The notes below the pieces were generated by a model. That model had not been told where the DNA came from, did no database searches, and saw only the letters and a list, made by a program, of their open reading frames with translations. A stretch of 64,000 bases of DNA from assembly GCF_000745185.1 (NCBI RefSeq), contig NZ_JQNJ01000001.1:186001-250000 (forward strand), read 5' to 3'. This document shows, in pieces, positions 17,582 through 25,257 of the stretch. Every line of letters starts with the position of its first letter. Positions within the stretch are counted from its first letter, which is position 1. The DNA is from Muricauda sp. MAR_2010_75 (GTDB lineage: Bacteria; Bacteroidota; Bacteroidia; Flavobacteriales; Flavobacteriaceae). The translations under genes and the position numbers were made by a program.

Positions 17582-18423
17582 TGGCAAAAAGAGACAAGAA
17601 AAATCCGGATGAAATGTCCTTTTTGGACCATTTGGAGGAACTGCGGTGGCATTTGATCAGATCTACCTTGGCGGTAGTTATTGTAGCCTGTGTGGCGTTT
17701 GTGATGAAAGACTTTGTCTTTGGAATCATTTTTGGTCCAAAGAGCATGGATTTCCCCACCTATCGGTTTTTCTGCAATATTGCGACCTCATTTGGCATTG
17801 ATTCCGAGTTTTGTGGGGATGAACTTCCGTTTACCATTCAAAGTAGATTGATGGCCGGTCAATTCTCCGCACACATCTGGACCTCAATCTGGGCGGGTGT
17901 CATCATTGGGTTTCCCTATATTCTCTGGGAAATATGGCGATTTATCAGCCCAGGGCTATATGAAAAGGAACGGAAATATTCCAGAGGTTTCATTTTTACT
18001 GCCTCTTTACTGTTTTTCCTTGGGGTTCTTTTTGGCTACTATGTTGTCGCCCCACTGTCCATTAACTTTTTAGGGACGTATCGCGTGTACGATGAGGTAC
18101 ACAATGACATTGACCTAGCCTCATATATAGGAACTGTTCGTGCTGCGGTGATCGCCTGTGGAATTATGTTTGAACTGCCCATCATTATTTTCTTTTTAAC
18201 GAAAGTGGGACTAGTGACCCCAGAAATTCTCAGGAAATATAGAAAAATTGCATTGGTAGTAGTATTGATTCTTTCCGCCATCATTACCCCACCAGACATC
18301 ACTAGTCAAATTGTGGTGGCCATCCCTGTCTTGATTTTATATCAAATAAGTATCTACATTTCCAAAATTGTGGTGAAACGAGAGGCTAAAAAAGAAAAAG
18401 AAAGGAAAAATGCCAAATCATAA
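17581..18423 (+). CDS. tatC: Sec-independent translocase subunit TatC
   Basis: Polytopic inner-membrane subunit that recognises twin-arginine signal peptides. The 280 residues carry the family N-terminus (MSFLDHLEELRWHLIRS), FISPGLYEKERKY before TM3, and six hydrophobic helices. A large periplasmic insert of about 45 residues between TM1 and TM2 (NIATSFGIDSEFCGDELPF) is usual in Bacteroidota. No tatA is nearby. It begins on the last base of the kdsD stop and overlaps the downstream CMD gene by 14 bases. Confidence 0.97.
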   Translation: MAKRDKKNPDEMSFLDHLEELRWHLIRSTLAVVIVACVAFVMKDFVFGIIFGPKSMDFPTYRFFCNIATSFGIDSEFCGDELPFTIQSRLMAGQFSAHIWTSIWAGVIIGFPYILWEIWRFISPGLYEKERKYSRGFIFTASLLFFLGVLFGYYVVAPLSINFLGTYRVYDEVHNDIDLASYIGTVRAAVIACGIMFELPIIIFFLTKVGLVTPEILRKYRKIALVVVLILSAIITPPDITSQIVVAIPVLILYQISIYISKIVVKREAKKEKERKNAKS

Positions 18424-18763
18424 AGTAGACGAGTTCAATGCCTATCGTTCCAAGATGAACGAAAAGCTCTTGGCGGACAACAACAAGCTTATTAAACGAA
18501 TCTTCAATCTGGACACCAATGCCTATATGGCTGGGTCGCTTGATGTGAAGACCAAAGAACTTTTGGGGTTGGTGGCCTCAGCAGTGCTCCGTTGCGATGA
18601 CTGTGTAAAATACCACCTGGAAAGCTGCAAAAAAGCTGGAGCCAACAAAGAAGAGGTCATGGAGACCTTGGGCATTGCCACTTTGGTGGGCGGCACCATA
18701 GTGGTACCGCACCTGCGCAGAGCCTATGAATTTTGGGAAGCCTTGGAAGAAAACGAAGCTTAA
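18410..18763 (+). CDS. carboxymuconolactone decarboxylase family protein
   Basis: A 117-residue all-helical protein of the AhpD/CMD fold. The motif LRCDDCVKYHLESCKKAGA (about 63-81) carries the redox Cys-x-x-Cys plus His of AhpD-like peroxiredoxin-partner proteins, and GTIVVPHLRRAYEFWE closes the domain. Members reduce peroxides through lipoyl partners or act as decarboxylases; the CxxC favours the redox group. It overlaps tatC by 14 bases and precedes lptB by 57 bases. Confidence 0.9.
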   Translation: MPNHKVDEFNAYRSKMNEKLLADNNKLIKRIFNLDTNAYMAGSLDVKTKELLGLVASAVLRCDDCVKYHLESCKKAGANKEEVMETLGIATLVGGTIVVPHLRRAYEFWEALEENEA

Positions 18764-18802
18764 AAAAATGCCAAAGACCCTTTCCTTGAAGGAGAATATG
18801 TT

Positions 18803-18810
18803 TAGTTTTG
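18803..18810 (+). promoter_or_regulatory. -7 box just before lptB
   Basis: TAGTTTTG matches TAnnTTTG exactly and ends 10 bases before the lptB ATG, which would give a leader of only a few bases. A TTG lies at 18786-18788, but its 14-base spacing is short. Independent transcription of lptB is therefore possible but unproven. Confidence 0.4.
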
Positions 18811-18820
18811 GCAAATTCCT

Positions 18821-19561
18821 ATGAAGCTACGCGCAGAAAATATCATGAAGGCCTACCGCGGCCGAAAAGTTGTTAAGGGTATATCCCTTGAGGTAAACCA
18901 AGGTGAGATTGTAGGGCTTTTGGGTCCAAATGGAGCTGGAAAAACCACCTCGTTCTACATGATTGTGGGACTGATCAAGCCCAATGGGGGCAAAATCTTT
19001 CTGGATAGCATGGACATCACCGCTTTCCCCATGTACAAAAGAGCCCAGAACGGTATCGGGTATTTGGCGCAGGAGGCCTCTGTTTTTCGTAAGTTGAGCA
19101 TTGAGAAAAATATTCTCAGCGTCTTGCAATTGACCAATTTGAGCAAAAAGGAGCAACACATGAAAATGGAATCGCTCATTGATGAATTTGGTCTTGGGCA
19201 TATCCGCAAAAACCGAGGGGATTTATTATCCGGTGGGGAACGTCGCCGTACCGAAATTGCACGGGCACTTGCCACTGACCCTAAGTTTATTCTGTTGGAT
19301 GAGCCTTTTGCTGGAGTTGACCCCGTTGCAGTGGAGGATATTCAACGAATTGTGGCCCAATTGAAGAACAAAAACATTGGTATTCTCATTACCGACCACA
19401 ACGTACAGGAAACCTTGGCCATTACCGAACGCTCCTATTTGATGTTTGAAGGTGGTATCCTTAAAGCAGGTGTCCCTGAAGAATTGGCCGTGGACGAAAT
19501 GGTCCGTAAAGTGTATTTGGGCCAAAACTTTGAACTTCGTAAAAAGAAACTGGATTTTTAA
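18821..19561 (+). CDS. lptB: LPS export ABC transporter ATPase LptB
   Basis: ATPase of the LptB2FG complex that pulls lipopolysaccharide from the inner membrane. The 246 residues match the family. Walker A is GPNGAGKTT (about 38-46), the signature is [14 protein letters not shown] (about 138), Walker B is [13 protein letters not shown], and the H-loop is [24 protein letters not shown] is characteristic of LptB. It converges on pssA with a 4-base overlap. Its place beside kdsD links it to LPS production. Confidence 0.96.
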   Translation: MKLRAENIMKAYRGRKVVKGISLEVNQGEIVGLLGPNGAGKTTSFYMIVGLIKPNGGKIFLDSMDITAFPMYKRAQNGIGYLAQEASVFRKLSIEKNILSVLQLTNLSKKEQHMKMESLIDEFGLGHIRKNRGDLLSGGERRRTEIARALATDPKFILLDEPFAGVDPVAVEDIQRIVAQLKNKNIGILITDHNVQETLAITERSYLMFEGGILKAGVPEELAVDEMVRKVYLGQNFELRKKKLDF

Positions 19562-20289
19562 TCTTGGTTTTTTTGGGGCATCAGCAAGGAGGCCAAAATA
19601 TAAGATAGAATAATCAAGGGTATGGCCAAAAATTTCAAGGTCAAAAGCATCACCAAGCTTCCGATCAAGAACAAATATTTAACCCCATTGTCCTTAAAAC
19701 TCCAATTATCAAATTTTAGGGCAAAAAGTTCAATCGGAGAATTCAACAAATAAGCACTTACCACAGTCAATCCTATCAAAAACCATTGGTTAAGAATAAT
19801 GCCACTGAGCACTTCGTTGTTATGGTACAACAGAATTAAAGGAAGCGAAAGAATCAGCAAGGCATTCGCCGGAGTGGGCAATCCCTTAAAGGAAGAAACC
19901 TGATTCTCATCCACATTGAATTTGGCCAAACGATAGGCAGATGCCAAGGTAATTACAAATCCAAAAAACGGCATTACGGTCATTTCATCATCATGTCCAA
20001 AAAACCCGAGGTTCCACCCTCCGCGCTCGGCCATGTTAAGCAATTGAAACATGATAATGCCTGGCACCAATCCGCTGGTTATCACATCGGCCAAGGAGTC
20101 CAACTGCACCCCTACCTCACTTTTCACATCCAGGGCTCGAGCGGCCAATCCATCAAAAAAATCGAAAAAAATGCCAATAAAAACAAAAAGGGCCGCCAAT
20201 TCCAAATGGTTGAGTACAGCAAAAACAGTGGCCACACAACCACTAAAAACATTAAGGAGGGTTAGCAAATTGGGAATATAGGACTTCAT
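19558..20289 (-). CDS. pssA: CDP-alcohol phosphatidyltransferase, probable PssA
   Basis: Membrane enzyme that most likely makes phosphatidylserine from CDP-diacylglycerol and serine. The start is taken at the ATG at 20289 ([18 protein letters not shown]), the usual PssA N-terminus; the frame opens 12 codons earlier. The CDP-alcohol motif is intact in [20 protein letters not shown], with the following LAD (about 55-80). Six to eight hydrophobic helices follow over 243 residues. Other CDP-alcohol transferases share the motif; the N-terminus and length favour PssA. Confidence 0.9.
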   Translation of the reverse strand: MKSYIPNLLTLLNVFSGCVATVFAVLNHLELAALFVFIGIFFDFFDGLAARALDVKSEVGVQLDSLADVITSGLVPGIIMFQLLNMAERGGWNLGFFGHDDEMTVMPFFGFVITLASAYRLAKFNVDENQVSSFKGLPTPANALLILSLPLILLYHNNEVLSGIILNQWFLIGLTVVSAYLLNSPIELFALKFDNWSFKDNGVKYLFLIGSLVMLLTLKFLAIPLIILSYILASLLMPQKNQD

Positions 20290-20390
20290 ACAGTTCGGTT
20301 TCCGTAAAAATAAGGGAAAAAACAAACTGTTGGATTTTGATGTTCGGCCAAGTCGTATTTATTCTGATATTTGCCGTGACAATCTTGAAA

Positions 20391-21560
20391 ATGAAACAAC
20401 GGTTTTTCTTTTTTTCACTGCTGCTCTTGGTTGGGTTCAAGCTATTTTCGCAAGCGCCCCAACTCTCTGAGAAGTCCCAAATAAGCTTGCTCACTTGCGC
20501 AGCCGGGGATGAGCTATACTATGCCTTTGGCCATAGTGCGTTCCGTGTTCAGGATCCTGTTTTGGGCATTGATGTGGTCTATAACTATGGTACTTTTGAT
20601 TTCAATCAGCCCAATTTCTATCTCAATTTTGTAAAGGGAAGGATGATTTATTCCCTATCCAGGCGAAGCTTCGAAGCCTTCCTGTATGAATATGAACTGG
20701 AAAAAAGATGGGTCAAAGAACAGATTTTAGACCTTACTTTGGAGGAAAGAAACCAACTGCTCGCTTTTTTTGAGGAAAATTACATGCCTCAAAACCGAGA
20801 CTACCTGTATGACCCACTTTTAAACAATTGCTCAAGTATTACCGGAAAGATTTTAAAAGAGCAATTTGGCGATGCCATTGAATTTGATGGCTCCTATTTG
20901 GAAGAGCGTTATAGTTTTAGGCAGTTGGTACGGCAATTTTTGGACACCAATTCGTGGTCCATGTTTGGTATCGACCTTGCTTTTGGTTCTAGAGTGGATA
21001 GAACGGCAACCGTTCAGGAACACATGTTCCTGCCCTATTATGCCATGATCCAAGTACGCCATACTACCAAAGACGGGAAACCCCTTTTGAAACGAGAGCG
21101 AACCATCTTGGATTATACTGAACATGAAGGACAGAACTTTTTCCCGCTCACACCGCTATTTTGGTTTATTTTGTTGTTGGTGTTCACGGGTATTGTTACG
21201 TATCTTGATCACCAGCACAAGGCCAGAAGCCGTTGGTTGGACTTTTCCTTGTTCCTCATAACAGGTTTAATCGGAATATTTTTATTTTTCCTGTGGTTTG
21301 CCACCGACCATACCTCCACCCCAAATAACTTCAACATTCTATGGGCTTTTCCGCTTAATGCCATTGTAGCCTTTATTTTGGTATTTGAGGACAAACTACC
21401 CGAGTGGTCCTCTAAATATATGTACGCAATGCTGGGACTCATGGGACTTATGTTGGTGCTTTGGATATTCCACGTACAGATTTTTTCACCCGTTTTGATT
21501 CCCTTACTTTTGACCTTGGCTATCCGATATGGTTATCTTATTCGATATTCCAAACTTTAG
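20391..21560 (+). CDS. DUF4105 domain membrane protein
   Basis: A 389-residue protein from the ATG at 20391; the frame is open from 20337, but MKQRFFFFSLLLLVGFKLFSQ is a clean signal peptide. The DUF4105 domain (about 25-170) shows SLLTCAAGDELYYAFGHSAF and VVYNYGTFDF, with NNCSS near residue 145, a papain-like cysteine-peptidase pattern. Four C-terminal membrane helices follow (about 255-385). The conserved Cys and His suggest a periplasmic hydrolase or acyltransferase tethered to the inner membrane, but function is not established. Confidence 0.88.
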   Translation: MKQRFFFFSLLLLVGFKLFSQAPQLSEKSQISLLTCAAGDELYYAFGHSAFRVQDPVLGIDVVYNYGTFDFNQPNFYLNFVKGRMIYSLSRRSFEAFLYEYELEKRWVKEQILDLTLEERNQLLAFFEENYMPQNRDYLYDPLLNNCSSITGKILKEQFGDAIEFDGSYLEERYSFRQLVRQFLDTNSWSMFGIDLAFGSRVDRTATVQEHMFLPYYAMIQVRHTTKDGKPLLKRERTILDYTEHEGQNFFPLTPLFWFILLLVFTGIVTYLDHQHKARSRWLDFSLFLITGLIGIFLFFLWFATDHTSTPNNFNILWAFPLNAIVAFILVFEDKLPEWSSKYMYAMLGLMGLMLVLWIFHVQIFSPVLIPLLLTLAIRYGYLIRYSKL

Positions 21561-21582
21561 GATCGGCTTATAATCCATACCC

Positions 21583-23454
21583 ATGAACTTACTTACGGTA
21601 GAGAACATATCTAAATCTTATGGGGAATTGGTCCTATTTTCCGGTATTTCCTTCGGAATAAACAAGGACCAAAAGATTGCATTGATTGCCAAAAATGGGA
21701 GTGGAAAGACCTCCATTCTTAATATCATGTCTGGCAAGGATACTTCAGAAACTGGCCAGGTAACTGTTAGAAAGGATACCAAGGTTGCATTTTTGGAACA
21801 AGAACCCAACCTGAACCCCAACTTGACCATTGAAGAGACCATTTTTACCACAGACAATGAAATCTTAAAGGTCATTGCTGCCTATGAAAAGGCTATGGAA
21901 AATCCTGAGGACACTGCTCGTTACCAAAAAGCCTTTGAGGCCATGGAACGGCACAATGCGTGGGATTTTGAGACCCAATACAAGCAAATTCTGTTCAAAT
22001 TGCAATTAACAAAGCTGGATGCTAAGGTAAATACCCTTTCAGGAGGACAAAAAAAGCGTCTGGCCTTGGCCAATGTTTTGCTCAACAAACCCGATTTGCT
22101 CATTATGGATGAGCCCACCAACCATTTGGATTTAGAAATGATCGAGTGGCTTGAGGCGTATTTCTCCAAGGAGAACATTACCCTTTTTATGGTGACACAC
22201 GACCGTTATTTTCTGGACCGGGTCTGCAATGAAATCATAGAACTGGACAACAACGAACTTTATACATATAAAGGGAACTATTCGTATTATTTGCAGGAGA
22301 AAGATGCCCGAATGGAGCGCGAAGCTGTGGAGCAACACAAATCCAAACAGTTATACAAAAAGGAACTGGATTGGATGCGAAGGCAGCCCAAGGCACGTAC
22401 CACCAAATCCAAATCCCGAATTGACGATTTCTCTGAAATCAAAAAAAGGGCGCACCAACGAAGAAAGGAACATGAAGTGGAACTGGAGCTGAACATGGAG
22501 CGTTTGGGGAGCAAAATTTTGGAGCTCCACAACGTTTCCAAATCCTACGATGACAAAGTCATTCTCAACAAGTTCGATTATAACTTCAACAAAGGGGAAC
22601 GCGTTGGTATCATTGGAAAAAATGGCACGGGAAAATCCACTTTTTTGAATATCCTCACCCAGCAAGAATCCGTTGATGGCGGAAAGGTGGTGGTGGGCGA
22701 CACCCTAAAGTTTGGCTACTACACCCAAAAGGGAATTGTGGTCAAGCAAGGCCAAAAGGTTATTGATGTCATCCGCGAGTTTGGAGATTACATTCCTTTA
22801 AAAAAAGGCCGACAGATTTCGGCCCAACAACTATTGGAACGGTTTCTCTTTGACCGGAAAAAGCAGTACGACTTTGTTGAAAAACTCAGTGGGGGGGAAC
22901 GAAAACGACTCTACCTCTGCACCGTTCTCATTCAAAACCCCAATTTTTTAATTCTAGATGAGCCCACCAACGATTTGGATATTGTTACCCTAAATGTGTT
23001 GGAGAGCTTTTTGTTGGATTTTCCCGGATGCTTGATCGTGGTATCGCACGACCGCTATTTCATGGACAAAATTGTGGACCACCTGTTTGTCTTCAAAGGA
23101 GATGGCGTCATAGAAGATTTTCCTGGTAACTATACCGATTATAGGGTGTATGAGAACAGTAAGGTCATTGAAGAACGGGAAAATAAAACGAGCTCTTCAG
23201 AAAAAACAGAAAATAAATGGCGCGACACCAGCGGTGGCAAACTATCCTATTCAGAACAAAAAGAGTACAAACAATTGGAAAAGGATATTCAGAAATTGGA
23301 GGAACAAAAAGAGGTGCTCCAGAACAAATTTTCCAATCCAGAACTGAGTGGCGATGAGATTGACCAACTCTCCATAGAACTCAAAGAAGTTTCGGATGCT
23401 ATTGAGGAGAAAACGGAGCGCTGGTTTGAACTTTCTGCCATTTTAGAGGAATAA
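21583..23454 (+). CDS. ABC-F family ATPase
   Basis: A soluble twin-ABC protein of 623 residues acting on ribosomes rather than in membranes. The first nucleotide-binding domain has AKNGSGKTSI and LSGGQKKRLAL; the second has GKNGTGKSTFL and LSGGERKRLYL. The linker between them (about 240-305) carries the P-site tRNA interaction motif. The C-terminal 80 residues are a charged coiled coil (KQLEKDIQKLEEQKEVLQNK), as in Uup. Uup-type function in ribosome or branched-DNA handling is likely. Confidence 0.94.
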   Translation: MNLLTVENISKSYGELVLFSGISFGINKDQKIALIAKNGSGKTSILNIMSGKDTSETGQVTVRKDTKVAFLEQEPNLNPNLTIEETIFTTDNEILKVIAAYEKAMENPEDTARYQKAFEAMERHNAWDFETQYKQILFKLQLTKLDAKVNTLSGGQKKRLALANVLLNKPDLLIMDEPTNHLDLEMIEWLEAYFSKENITLFMVTHDRYFLDRVCNEIIELDNNELYTYKGNYSYYLQEKDARMEREAVEQHKSKQLYKKELDWMRRQPKARTTKSKSRIDDFSEIKKRAHQRRKEHEVELELNMERLGSKILELHNVSKSYDDKVILNKFDYNFNKGERVGIIGKNGTGKSTFLNILTQQESVDGGKVVVGDTLKFGYYTQKGIVVKQGQKVIDVIREFGDYIPLKKGRQISAQQLLERFLFDRKKQYDFVEKLSGGERKRLYLCTVLIQNPNFLILDEPTNDLDIVTLNVLESFLLDFPGCLIVVSHDRYFMDKIVDHLFVFKGDGVIEDFPGNYTDYRVYENSKVIEERENKTSSSEKTENKWRDTSGGKLSYSEQKEYKQLEKDIQKLEEQKEVLQNKFSNPELSGDEIDQLSIELKEVSDAIEEKTERWFELSAILEE

Positions 23455-23486
23455 ATTGTTCCCCAGAGGAGCTATAGGGTGTTCTT

Positions 23487-23987
23487 ATGTATTTCAAATT
23501 CGTTTCCTATCTCAAATTTCTGCTTAAATCCACTAACGAACATGGGGTGCACTCCCCCTTCGTCTTCAATTTTGTAACAAAATGTTTGTATTCCAAAGAA
23601 AAATTGAGCAGCAACAAGACCATTAATTTGTTAGTGAAGAGCATCCGTTACTTCAAGTTTAAAAATATCCAAATTGATTGTTCACCAGATATTGAAAAAC
23701 TTGTAAAGTCTACTGTTCCAGCTATTTCTTTTGACAATTCAACCATTGATATTCTATATACAGAGGCACTGAATGTTTCCAGGTTCGTTGCACTGCTTTC
23801 CGAAGGAAAATTGCATAATGACAGTATGGTTTTGGTAGCAGGCATTCATCAGAATGAACAAAAGCAAAAAGATTGGGAAAGTTTGATTGCTCTTCCAAAT
23901 ATCACGGTGAGCATGGATATGTTCCACTGCGGTGCCATTTTCATCCGAAAGGAACAGGTTAAGGAACATTTCACTATTCGGATTTAA
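23487..23987 (+). CDS. shortened methyltransferase-like protein lacking SAM site
   Basis: A 166-residue protein whose ends look like a roughly 240-residue flavobacterial methyltransferase family: N-terminal NEHGVHSPFVF (17-27) with VTKCLYSKE, and C-terminal CGAIFIRKEQVKEHFTIRI. The LELGTSLG-like SAM-binding motif and surrounding core expected between them are absent, so it should not bind SAM. It is not broken by frameshift or stop, so it may be a functional degenerate descendant. Comparison is from memory of the family. Confidence 0.75.
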   Translation: MYFKFVSYLKFLLKSTNEHGVHSPFVFNFVTKCLYSKEKLSSNKTINLLVKSIRYFKFKNIQIDCSPDIEKLVKSTVPAISFDNSTIDILYTEALNVSRFVALLSEGKLHNDSMVLVAGIHQNEQKQKDWESLIALPNITVSMDMFHCGAIFIRKEQVKEHFTIRI

Positions 23988-24003
23988 AAAAGTAACTTTA
24001 AGT

Positions 24004-24165
24004 ATGGAAAGTGCAGCAACAGATAACACCATTTGGTATGTGCTCGTAGTTTTGGGGCTGATCTATTTAATCATTCTGTACCGAAACAAAAGAGCCACTA
24101 AACGCAGAAAATCCCGAAGGTTTATGGAAGGGAAACGAAAACGTGAACGCGAGAATGAACAATGA
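24004..24165 (+). CDS. small membrane protein with basic tail
   Basis: A 53-residue protein from the ATG at 24004. A short polar N-terminus leads to one membrane helix (TIWYVLVVLGLIYLIILY), then a strongly basic tail (RNKRATKRRKSRRFMEGKRKRERENEQ in outline) that should stay in the cytoplasm and could touch RNA or lipid headgroups. No family recognised. It lies 17 bases after the degenerate methyltransferase gene and 50 bases before the cobalamin adenosyltransferase. Confidence 0.65.
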   Translation: MESAATDNTIWYVLVVLGLIYLIILYRNKRATKRRKSRRFMEGKRKRERENEQ

Positions 24166-24214
24166 ACAATTACCAATACATTTTAACCCCTAAAACCTAA
24201 CTCCCAATACCTGA

Positions 24215-24772
24215 ATGAAGATTTATACCAAGACTGGAGATAAAGGCACCACCGCACTGTTTACCGGCACTCGGGTACCCAAACACCATATCCGTATAGA
24301 GAGTTATGGCACCATTGACGAACTCAATTCGTTTTTGGGACTGCTACGTGATCAGGAAATGGATGCCCATTCCAAAGAAATCCTAATGCTGATTCAGGAA
24401 AAACTGTTCACAGTTGGTTCCATCTTGGCCACCGAGCCTAAAAAAGACAGTCGACTTAAAATTCCAAGGATCAGTGAAGAAGACATTCAACTTTTGGAAA
24501 AAGAAATGGACCGGATGAACGAAAATCTTCCAGAAATGACACATTTCATCCTCCCTGGTGGGCATACCACCGTGTCATACTGTCATATTGCCAGAACCAT
24601 TTGCCGCCGAGCAGAGCGAATGATTTCATATTTGCATGAAAATGAACCTGTTCCAGCCCAGTTGCTGTGCTATATCAACCGTCTTTCCGATTATTTGTTC
24701 GTGCTGGCACGAAAGTTGTCAAACGACTTAAAAGCCCAAGAAGTAAAGTGGATTCCAAAGGAGAAGGACTAA
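24215..24772 (+). CDS. cob(I)alamin adenosyltransferase, PduO type
   Basis: Transfers adenosine from ATP to reduced cobalamin, giving adenosylcobalamin. The 185 residues match the family. The N-terminal ATP motif KIYTKTGDKGTTALFTG (2-18) and the conserved RIESYGTIDELNSFLG are intact. CRRAERMISYL and the following NRLSDYLFVLAR helix form the cobalamin face. It pairs functionally with MeaB at 34915, which guards an adenosylcobalamin-dependent mutase. Confidence 0.95.
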   Translation: MKIYTKTGDKGTTALFTGTRVPKHHIRIESYGTIDELNSFLGLLRDQEMDAHSKEILMLIQEKLFTVGSILATEPKKDSRLKIPRISEEDIQLLEKEMDRMNENLPEMTHFILPGGHTTVSYCHIARTICRRAERMISYLHENEPVPAQLLCYINRLSDYLFVLARKLSNDLKAQEVKWIPKEKD

Positions 24773-24839
24773 AAAAATCGTTTTTTTAACGCAATAGTTT
24801 TGTCAACTCCAAAATAATCTTTAATTATTACTGTTTTTA

Positions 24840-24870
24840 CTTGACTAATTGAGTTTAAAAATTATTTTTG
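24840..24870 (+). promoter_or_regulatory. strong sigma-A type promoter for DUF2795 gene
   Basis: CTTG at 24840-24843 and a perfect -7 box TATTTTTG (TAnnTTTG) at 24863-24870 are separated by 19 bases, the textbook Bacteroidota spacing. The predicted start lies about 25 bases before the ATG at 24898. Confidence 0.7.
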
Positions 24871-24897
24871 CAAAAAATTTAAAATCAAACCGTTACT

Positions 24898-25122
24898 ATG
24901 TACTGGACACTAGAACTAGCCTCATATTTAAGTGATGCGCCTTGGCCAGCCACCAAAGACGAACTGATAGACTACGCGATCCGTACCGGAGCGCCATTGG
25001 AAGTTGTAGAGAATCTACAATCCATGGAAGAAGAGGGCGGTGAGATATATGAGTCCATTGAGGAAATATGGCCCGACTATCCTACCGAAGAAGACTATCT
25101 TTGGAATGAGGATGAATATTAA
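24898..25122 (+). CDS. DUF2795 domain protein
   Basis: A 74-residue acidic protein: MYWTLELASYLSDAPWPATKDELIDYAIRTGAP in outline, then an extended acidic tail (EEIWPDYPTEEDYLWNEDEY). DUF2795 is a small helical domain of unknown function, conserved in Bacteroidota. It stands alone, bracketed by its own strong promoter (24840-24870) and intrinsic terminator (25150-25172), so it is likely well expressed. The role is unknown. Confidence 0.88.
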   Translation: MYWTLELASYLSDAPWPATKDELIDYAIRTGAPLEVVENLQSMEEEGGEIYESIEEIWPDYPTEEDYLWNEDEY

Positions 25123-25149
25123 TTTCGGAAAACACAAAGCACGTTAAAA

Positions 25150-25172
25150 AGTCTCATTAGAGGCTTTTTTTT
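25150..25172 (+). terminator. intrinsic terminator after DUF2795 gene
   Basis: The six-pair stem AGTCTC/GAGGCT (one T-G pair) at 25150-25155 and 25160-25165 with loop ATTA is followed directly by a run of T to 25172. It sits 27 bases after the stop codon. Confidence 0.75.
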
Positions 25173-25175
25173 ATG

Positions 25176-25183
25176 TAATTTTG
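25176..25183 (+). promoter_or_regulatory. -7 box upstream of secA
   Basis: TAATTTTG matches TAnnTTTG exactly and sits between the upstream terminator and secA, giving a leader of about 70 bases. No clear -33 TTTG is visible at the expected distance. Confidence 0.4.
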
Positions 25184-25257
25184 ACAGCCCAGCAAAAGAA
25201 TTCCACCGTATTCTCATCAATGGAACAGCTTTTGCCATTCTAACGAAAAATTATTTC

